Below, in pieces: positions 5,521-10,097 of a stretch of 10,097 nucleotides of DNA. Origin of the DNA: JAUSNA01 sp964511965 (lineage in GTDB: Bacteria > Patescibacteriota > Microgenomatia > Levybacterales > GWA1-39-11); contig CAZEGF010000019.1 of assembly GCA_964511965.1 (NCBI GenBank), forward strand, positions 1 to 10,097. Direction: 5' to 3'. A model generated the notes under the pieces. It was given only the letters and a program-made list of their open reading frames with translations, did no database searches and was not told where the DNA came from. The position numbers and the translations under genes were made by a program. Each line of letters starts with the position of its first letter. Positions within the stretch are counted from its first letter, which is position 1.

Positions 5521-6659
5521 ATACAATAATTTGTAAGCACTGCGGAAAAGAATTTGAATTATCCGAAGCACTACTCCACCAAGTAAAAGAAACAGCAAAA
5601 CAAGAGTTTGATTCTGAGCATAAAAAAGATCTCGAAAAAGTAAGATTGGATGCATTTGAAAAAGCAAAAAAAGAAGCCGAAGATAAGCAGGCTTTAGAAT
5701 TTGCTGATTTAAAACAAGAACTATTAGAACAAAAAAAGAAGAATGATGAATTTAGGGAAGAGCAACTCAAGTTACGTGAAGATAAAAGAAAACTTGAAGA
5801 AGAGAAGAAGGACTTTGAGTTAGAATTACAGAGAAAAGTTGAGGATAAAGTTAAAGAATCACTAGAGCGTGAAGATGAGAGGCATCGTCTAAAAGAATTG
5901 GAAAATGAAAAAAAACTTCAAGATGCAATTAAAGCAAACGAAGAGTTGAGAAGAAAATTGGAGCAGGGGTCACAGCAAACACAGGGAGAAGTTTTAGAAT
6001 TGGATTTTGAGAATACTCTAATCTCTGAATTTTCTGATGATGAAATAATTCCAATAGCGAAAGGAAAAACGGGAGGAGATATACGACAGATTGTAAAAAC
6101 CCCAAAAGGGACTGTGTGCGGTGTAATTCTTTGGGAAACCAAAAGGGTCAAGGCATGGGCAAATGATTGGACCGAAAAGCTCAAAAATGACTTAAGAGCT
6201 GAGAAAGCAAACATCCCTATAATTGTAACCAATGTATTCCCCCGTGGGTTTAATGGAAATATGGGAATATTTGAGGGAGTTTGGCTAGTTGGATATAGCC
6301 ATGCTGTTGTTCTGGCGCAACTTATGAGACAAAGATTGATTGACGTAGCCAGAGAAAAATACTTTGCTCAAAATAGCGAGAAAAATAGTTCAAAAGATTT
6401 GCTTTATGAATATGTAGTAGGTCACGAGTTTGTACAAGTGGTTGAATCACATTTAGAAGCTTATAATCAACTCATTAAGCAAGTAAGTTCTGAAAAGGTG
6501 GCATATGAAAAACAATGGAAAGAACGTTTAGAGATAGCCGATAAAATAATGAGAAGCACTGCAAGAATGGTAGGTTCGGTCCAGGGAAAACTGGGTAATT
6601 CAGCAACACTACAAATTAAAGGTCTTGATATATTGTCCCTTGATTCAGGAGAGGAATAA
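5517..6659 (+). CDS. DUF2130 coiled-coil protein with nuclease-like motif
   Basis: The product is 380 residues. The N-terminus has one CxxC knuckle (C6, C9: 'ICKHCGKEFEL'). A very charged Lys/Glu coiled coil follows (about 20-155), then the DUF2130 domain (about 157-285), then a short second helical region (about 295-360). DUF2130 is of unknown function. Within it, 'GGDIRQIV' (186-193, D188) and 'ILWETKR' (204-210, E207 and K209), after an early Glu (E161 or E165), resemble the D...ExK active site of PD-(D/E)XK nucleases; this is my reading of the motif, not a search. The overall plan of a long coiled coil before such a domain recalls RmuC, but the sequence is not RmuC. The start ATG overlaps the DUF4112 stop, and a weak AAGGG lies 11 nt upstream. 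Confidence 0.88.
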   Translation: MNTIICKHCGKEFELSEALLHQVKETAKQEFDSEHKKDLEKVRLDAFEKAKKEAEDKQALEFADLKQELLEQKKKNDEFREEQLKLREDKRKLEEEKKDFELELQRKVEDKVKESLEREDERHRLKELENEKKLQDAIKANEELRRKLEQGSQQTQGEVLELDFENTLISEFSDDEIIPIAKGKTGGDIRQIVKTPKGTVCGVILWETKRVKAWANDWTEKLKNDLRAEKANIPIIVTNVFPRGFNGNMGIFEGVWLVGYSHAVVLAQLMRQRLIDVAREKYFAQNSEKNSSKDLLYEYVVGHEFVQVVESHLEAYNQLIKQVSSEKVAYEKQWKERLEIADKIMRSTARMVGSVQGKLGNSATLQIKGLDILSLDSGEE

Positions 6660-6671
6660 ATCTAATGTCTT

Positions 6672-6881
6672 ATGTCTATTGATGAATGCGATTATTCTTT
6701 TTTTGACTTATACAAAGCGGCATTCGGCCATAGAATTCCCCTAAAGGAAAAAAGAGAATTGCAGAAATTATCACAAAATGAAATTAATATCTTAGTTTCA
6801 CAATGGGCAAAGGAAGCGGGTTGGAAAACAAAAAAGAAAAAGGGTACCGATAAAAAAATCTATCTCTCATTTCACCCCTGA
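6672..6881 (+). CDS. Small basic protein of unknown function
   Basis: The product is 69 residues, with no family I recognise. It starts acidic ('MSIDECDYSFFDLYKAAFG'), has a predicted helical middle (about 24-48: 'KEKRELQKLSQNEINILVSQWAKEAG'), and ends in a strongly basic segment ('WKTKKKKGTDKKIYLSFHP'). This could bind nucleic acid. It starts 12 bp after the DUF2130 stop, so it probably belongs to the same operon. The GGAGAGGA at the end of DUF2130 (6648-6654) is about 17 nt from this ATG, farther than ideal; an ATG at 6665 is better spaced but opens only five codons. Its last 15 bp overlap the convergent 59-residue gene. Confidence 0.65.
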   Translation: MSIDECDYSFFDLYKAAFGHRIPLKEKRELQKLSQNEINILVSQWAKEAGWKTKKKKGTDKKIYLSFHP

Positions 6882-7046
6882 CACGTTTATTGTTGGTGGG
6901 AATTTTATTCCTGCTGTTTCGATATTTCTTTTGATTGCTTCTTCATGGCCTAATGTTAACGGTCGTCCTGCTTCATTTAATACAATCGCTTCATCAAATA
7001 ATGGATCCAAATGTGGTTTTAGTAACCCTTCATTAAACTCATTCAT
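6867..7046 (-). CDS. Small protein of unknown function (59 residues)
   Basis: A 59-codon frame starts at the ATG ending at 7046 and stops with TGA at 6867-6869. The predicted product opens 'MNEFNEGLLKPHLDPLF', contains 'LNEAGRPLTLGHEEAIKRN', and ends 'TINVSGVK'. It is acidic and probably helical in its middle, with no signal peptide or membrane segment. I recognise no family. Support for a real gene: AAAGG lies 7-8 nt before the ATG, it starts only 16 bp after the stop of the 71-residue gene on the same strand, and together they fill an otherwise empty stretch. It overlaps the convergent basic-protein gene by 15 bp. The sequence looks protein-like but homologues would be needed to be sure. 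Confidence 0.6.
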   Translation of the reverse strand: MNEFNEGLLKPHLDPLFDEAIVLNEAGRPLTLGHEEAIKRNIETAGIKFPPTINVSGVK

Positions 7047-7062
7047 AGTTTTACCTTTCTTT

Positions 7063-7278
7063 TTATCCCTGATTCGGTTCTAAAGGAATCAATCTTACCG
7101 TATTGTGGAACGGTTCAGCAAATGGGTAAAGTTCTCCTGTATTTGGATCTCTTGGACCAACAATTCTTACTTGTATGGTTTTACTCGCTCCATCAACTCC
7201 CTCAGCTGTAGGAGCGGGCAGAGAACCAACTCGATCTTGAGCAAAATTCGTAAACTGATTATCTCTTTGTTCTGTCAT
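7063..7278 (-). CDS. Small protein of unknown function (71 residues)
   Basis: The product is 71 residues and is not recognised. The N-terminal half is polar ('MTEQRDNQFTNFAQDRVG'), followed by an Ala/Pro/Gly stretch and a likely beta-strand part ('KTIQVRIVGPRDPNTGELYPF') ending in 'VRLIPLEPNQG'. It has no cysteines, signal peptide or membrane helix. A TATTAT box lies exactly 6 nt before its ATG, suggesting a leaderless start. It is the first gene of a two-gene minus-strand unit with the 59-residue gene, and is divergent from the ATPase/winged-helix regulator, which could control it. The opposite strand also has an open frame here (7105-7302); this strand was chosen for its -10 box and unit structure. 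Confidence 0.6.
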   Translation of the reverse strand: MTEQRDNQFTNFAQDRVGSLPAPTAEGVDGASKTIQVRIVGPRDPNTGELYPFAEPFHNTVRLIPLEPNQG

Positions 7279-7284
7279 TTTTCA

Positions 7285-7290
7285 ATAATA
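7285..7290 (-). promoter_or_regulatory. TATTAT -10 box before the 71-residue gene
   Basis: On the minus strand TATTAT is followed by TGAAAA and then the ATG at 7278, the same 6-nt gap as at the lamin-tail gene. No good -35 box is seen at 16-18 bp. Confidence 0.4.
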
Positions 7291-7323
7291 AAGATATGCT
7301 AAGATGTATGCTTGACCTTTTTC

Positions 7324-7359
7324 TGACAGTTTTCATTGACAAAATCCTGACACATGACA
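7324..7359. promoter_or_regulatory. Cluster of four TGACA repeats in the divergent region
   Basis: TGACA occurs at 7324-7328, 7337-7341, 7348-7352 and 7355-7359, all in the same orientation; the second and fourth read TGACAAAA. They lie between the 71-residue gene and the ATPase/winged-helix gene. Direct repeats are the usual target of OmpR-type winged helices, so these could be sites for the regulator itself. One copy (TTGACA, 7336-7341) also resembles a -35 box. Confidence 0.35.
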
Positions 7360-7376
7360 AAACTTGAAATAACCTA

Positions 7377-7388
7377 TAACCATGGTTA
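7377..7388. promoter_or_regulatory. Perfect 12-bp palindrome before the regulator gene
   Basis: TAACCATGGTTA is a perfect palindrome overlapping a possible -10 box TATAAC (7375-7380). A further TAACC lies at 7370-7374, so the half-site occurs three times in 19 bp. It is a plausible operator for autoregulation, but this is inference. Confidence 0.35.
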
Positions 7389-7399
7389 GAATGAGCTAA
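7382..7399 (+). other. Five-codon upstream frame overlapping the regulator start
   Basis: ATG GTT AGA ATG AGC TAA lies just before the regulator gene and its stop shares one base with the regulator's ATG (TAATG). It could couple or tune translation, or may be chance. No Shine-Dalgarno precedes it. Confidence 0.2.
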
Positions 7400-8676
7400 T
7401 GGAAAGACACATAGAAGAGGCACTGTATCCGCTTACATTTAGATCTAAAGAATCGGAAAGCCTAGGGAATTATATTAAGAACCGCCACAATGTCGTTCTT
7501 GTTGGTATGAAGAGAGTTGGAATTAGTAATTTTTTACGGTTTTTTCTTAATAAGAAAGGAATTAAAGAGAAATATATTGCTGATAAAAAAAATCATTTAT
7601 TTATTCCAATAGATTTAAATGATTTAGTAGAAAGGGAGCTGTATCCTTTCTGGGTCCTCACTCTTAAAAGAATTGAAGATTCAGTAGTCGGGTCAAATGT
7701 TTCACCCCAAACAAAAAAATATATTGAAACCCTTTTTCTTGACAGCATACAGTCTCAAGATCTTTTTATGACGATTGATTGTGTTAGAAAAAGTCTTGTG
7801 AGACTTGTTGGAGAAAATATAACTCCAACTATATTTTTCCTACGCTTTGACAGGATGCAAGAAGTCGTCACTCCGGATTTTTTTTCAAATCTTCAAGGGT
7901 TAGTTGATGCGTGTCACAAAAATCTTTCCTATGTATTTACAAGTGTAAGAAGCCTTGAATCACTTTCTTCAACGGTCTTTACAAAAGCGTCGGTTTCGGT
8001 ATTTGCACGGACTATGTATATAGAGCCCGGCACAAGGCAGGATGCTGAAATTATATTTGACCGAACAGCTAAAAAATATGGTATGACAATTGATCAAAGA
8101 AAGAAAAAACTCATTCTTTCAATTGTTGATGGGTATACACAATATCTTCAATTCGCCCTCGCTTACTTGCATGAAAAAAAGGGAGAAGTAACAGTCAATA
8201 TATTTGATGAATTATTGTCTGACGAAAGAATTGGTTTGCAGTCGGAAGAATTATTTGAATCATTAACTGTTGAGGAAAAAGAAGTTTTGTTAAAAGCTGT
8301 GATGGAAAAAAATATTAATCAAGATGAAAAAGAGAGAGCTTCTTACCTTTGGAACACAGGTATTATAAATGAGAAAGGAGTTTTTAGTCAGTTGTTTGAA
8401 AGATTTGTTCTCGATAAAGGGGATATGCTTTCGGATACTTCGAAAAAAGATTTTTCAAAAAAAGAGCATATGTTATTGCAGTTACTAGAGGAAAATAGAG
8501 GAGTACTTTGTGAAAGGGAAACGATTATAGAAAATGTATGGCCGGAAGCGGAATCATATGGAGTTTCCGACTGGGCAGTGGACAGACTTGTAGCAAGACT
8601 TCGGGGTAAACTAAAAAATTCAGCAAGTGATTATGAAATTGTGACCGTTAAGACTCGTGGATTCAAACTCCTTTAA
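7399..8676 (+). CDS. P-loop ATPase-like regulator with C-terminal OmpR-type winged helix
   Basis: The product is 425 residues. The N-terminal part (about 1-260) looks like a STAND/AAA-type ATPase: 'VVLVGMKRVGISNFLRFF' (32-49) aligns with a P-loop, 'TIFFLRFDRMQ' (144-154) with a Walker B strand, and 'LSYVFTSVRSL' (176-186) with the sensor-1 strand. The invariant P-loop lysine is missing: GMKRVGISN has Ile42 where GxxxxGK[ST] needs Lys. The residue after the Walker B Asp151 is Arg, not Glu. A winged-helix-like middle (about 285-340, '...SLTVEEKEVLLKAV' to 'GVFSQLFERFVL') is common behind such ATPases. Residues 354-425 are an OmpR/PhoB winged helix, with 'KKEHMLLQLLEENRGVLCERETI', 'VW', 'VDRLVARLRGKL' and 'IVTVKTRGFKLL'. 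It is probably a DNA-binding regulator that senses something other than ATP hydrolysis. Its TAA overlaps the ABC exporter's stop. Confidence 0.82.
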   Translation: MERHIEEALYPLTFRSKESESLGNYIKNRHNVVLVGMKRVGISNFLRFFLNKKGIKEKYIADKKNHLFIPIDLNDLVERELYPFWVLTLKRIEDSVVGSNVSPQTKKYIETLFLDSIQSQDLFMTIDCVRKSLVRLVGENITPTIFFLRFDRMQEVVTPDFFSNLQGLVDACHKNLSYVFTSVRSLESLSSTVFTKASVSVFARTMYIEPGTRQDAEIIFDRTAKKYGMTIDQRKKKLILSIVDGYTQYLQFALAYLHEKKGEVTVNIFDELLSDERIGLQSEELFESLTVEEKEVLLKAVMEKNINQDEKERASYLWNTGIINEKGVFSQLFERFVLDKGDMLSDTSKKDFSKKEHMLLQLLEENRGVLCERETIIENVWPEAESYGVSDWAVDRLVARLRGKLKNSASDYEIVTVKTRGFKLL

Positions 8677-10097
8677 TGAAGACCGAAGCTTTCGAGAAGT
8701 TTTTGGTTTCCTTCTATCTGATAGTTAAGCAGTTCTGAATAGAGCCCTTTTTGCTGTGATAATTCTTTTGGAGTACCGTAGTTAGTAATCTTTCCATGTT
8801 CAACAACAATTACTTTGTCAACATTTTGAATTGTTGAAAAGCGGTGGGCAATAATAATAGTTAGCTTGTCTTTCATCAATACTTCCAAAGCCTCTTGTAC
8901 TTCCTTTTCTGATTTAGCATCAAGAGACGATGTTGCTTCATCTAGAATAAGAATTGGAGCTGCTTTTAAAATAGCTCTGGCGATTTGAATTCTTTGTTTT
9001 TGTCCCCCGGAAAGTCGTACTCCCCTCTCCCCTATTTCACTGTCCATTCCTTTTGGTAATTTTTCAACAAAATTATAGGCATTTGCCATCTTAAGTGCGG
9101 ATATGATTTCCTTATCTGTTGCATTTGCTTTTCCATAGGCAACATTTTCTTTAACAGTTGATGAAAAGAGTTCGTTTTCTTGAAAGACAAGTGCGATATT
9201 ATTTCGTATAAATTGAGGTGTCAAAGTCTTATATGATTTACCGCTTAAAAATATTTCCCCTCCGGTTTGCCTATATAGTTTCATAATAAGGTTTACGATA
9301 GTGGATTTACCGGCACCACTATGTCCAACCAGTGCTACTTTTTCCTTCGCCGGAATTACAAAGGAAACATTATCTAGAACCTGCTCAGATTCTTCATATT
9401 TAAATGATACATTTTTAAATTCGATATTAGGATTTTTTATCATTTGAGTCTTTACTTTTTCCCGGAAGTTTTCAGTTGATGGAAGATCTAAAATTTCTAA
9501 GAACTCTTTGCTTCCTTGTTCAGCTTGCTGGATTTGTGTCAATATAAAAGACATTGCAAAGAGAGGAATTCTTGCTTGATTGAATAATTGCAGTATCAAA
9601 ACCATCTCTCCAATTGTAAGAAGCCCGGTATAAGTGTTGTAAAAAACTATAATATTGATAACAAAAAGTATAAGAATTAAAGAGAAATTTCTAGCAAAGT
9701 CAAATTTATGAAAAGTAGTACTTTGTCGTGCGTAAATTTTATTAATACTTGTTAGACTTTGTGATACGAAATCATATTCCGTTTTTTCATTCGTAAACCC
9801 TTTAACTAATCTAATATTTCCGATAACTTCGTTGATACGTCCACGGGAAATGTCATCAATCTTATTTTTCTTTACCTCTTCCTTGCCCCACTTTACTGTT
9901 GAGTAATAGGAAAGTGCAAGATAAATTGGGAAAAGAATAAATGTGAAAAAGGCTATCGGTAAATTGTAGTAAGCAAGAATTACAATTGTAAAAAGACTTT
10001 GAACAAAGGTTGGAAGCATGAAATTTGATGCTCCATTTAAAAATTGATAAATAGTAAAAATCCCCCGGTTTAATTGATTTACGATCTTCCCCGATAC
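8673..10097 (-). CDS. ABC exporter half-transporter, membrane plus ATPase domain, 5'-truncated
   Basis: The frame stays open to the right edge, so the ATG at 10019 is internal and at least 26 more residues are encoded in the window; 474 residues are visible. The first part (about 1-200) is the end of an ABC type-1 exporter membrane domain with hydrophobic helices at about 33-63 and 135-155. The ATPase domain follows and is complete: A-loop Tyr234, Walker A GHSGAGKS (258-265), Q-loop Gln306 in 'LVFQENELF', signature LSGGQ (362-366), Walker B 'ILILDE' (Asp386, Glu387), D-loop 'SSLD' and H-loop His418. All catalytic residues are intact. Family members export lipids, drugs or peptides; substrate cannot be read here. 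A heterodimer partner or peptidase domain could lie beyond the edge. It is convergent with the regulator gene, sharing the TTAA at 8673-8676. Confidence 0.95.
   Translation of the reverse strand, partial: VSGKIVNQLNRGIFTIYQFLNGASNFMLPTFVQSLFTIVILAYYNLPIAFFTFILFPIYLALSYYSTVKWGKEEVKKNKIDDISRGRINEVIGNIRLVKGFTNEKTEYDFVSQSLTSINKIYARQSTTFHKFDFARNFSLILILFVINIIVFYNTYTGLLTIGEMVLILQLFNQARIPLFAMSFILTQIQQAEQGSKEFLEILDLPSTENFREKVKTQMIKNPNIEFKNVSFKYEESEQVLDNVSFVIPAKEKVALVGHSGAGKSTIVNLIMKLYRQTGGEIFLSGKSYKTLTPQFIRNNIALVFQENELFSSTVKENVAYGKANATDKEIISALKMANAYNFVEKLPKGMDSEIGERGVRLSGGQKQRIQIARAILKAAPILILDEATSSLDAKSEKEVQEALEVLMKDKLTIIIAHRFSTIQNVDKVIVVEHGKITNYGTPKELSQQKGLYSELLNYQIEGNQKLLESFGLH

Noticed and set aside
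6665..6682. ATG at 6665 as the start of the small basic protein
   Set aside because: It is better spaced from GGAGAGGA but out of frame, ending after five codons; the ATG at 6672 opens the long frame.
6867..7278. Toxin-antitoxin pair
   Set aside because: Size and adjacency fit, but neither peptide shows a known toxin or antitoxin motif, so the label would be a guess.
7105..7302. Plus-strand 65-codon frame opposite the 71-residue gene
   Set aside because: Its composition is Ser/Ile-rich and shadow-like, and it lacks a promoter or ribosome binding site; the minus-strand frame has a -10 box and a following partner gene.
1..10097. Recoded UGA (as in some CPR lineages)
   Set aside because: TGA ends several recognised proteins at their expected lengths (Nudix, DUF4112), and conserved glycines are encoded by GGN.

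Overview
The window is about 10.1 kb of AT-rich, tightly packed bacterial DNA. Genes sit a few bases apart or overlap, and two convergent pairs overlap at their 3' ends. UGA is an ordinary stop codon. Several features suggest a Candidate Phyla Radiation (Patescibacteria) genome, with Microgenomates as the best guess: a secreted lamin-tail protein with a Thr-Pro repeat, an Rpf-type transglycosylase, a DUF4112 protein, and the near absence of Shine-Dalgarno sequences. No rRNA or marker gene is present, so this placement is inference. No tRNA, CRISPR array, insertion sequence or phage gene was recognised.

Layout. Positions 1-755 hold the C-terminal end of a TIM-barrel sugar isomerase-like protein, followed 2 bp later by a Nudix hydrolase. 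Positions 827-1219 encode a membrane-anchored DUF6799-like protein, the only gene with a perfect Shine-Dalgarno. On the minus strand, 1231-2274 is a poxvirus-type DNA topoisomerase IB with a complete catalytic pentad, and 2318-3337 is a secreted lamin-tail protein with a long Thr-Pro repeat. A 110-120 bp divergent promoter region separates the latter from a plus-strand run: a membrane-anchored Rpf/lysozyme-fold transglycosylase (3460-3993), an MliC-like lysozyme-inhibitor-type protein (4038-4385), and a coupled operon made of a DEDDh exonuclease, a DUF4112 membrane protein, a DUF2130 coiled-coil protein with a nuclease-like motif, and a 69-residue basic protein (4457-6881). Two small unrecognised minus-strand genes follow (6867-7046 and 7063-7278). 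Divergent to them is an ATPase-like regulator with a C-terminal OmpR-type winged helix (7399-8676). The window ends in a 5'-truncated ABC exporter (8673 to the right edge).

How they may work together. The Rpf enzyme, the MliC-like protein and the lamin-tail protein form a cell-surface or cell-wall set around one divergent promoter region. The exonuclease-DUF4112-DUF2130 operon looks like DNA processing linked to the membrane, although its function is unknown. The regulator, the small proteins beside it and the ABC exporter could form a unit, but only adjacency supports that. The most interesting signals are the Rpf/MliC pair, a P-loop that has lost its lysine in a protein carrying an OmpR-type DNA-binding domain, and -10 boxes lying exactly 6 nt before several start codons, which suggests leaderless mRNAs.
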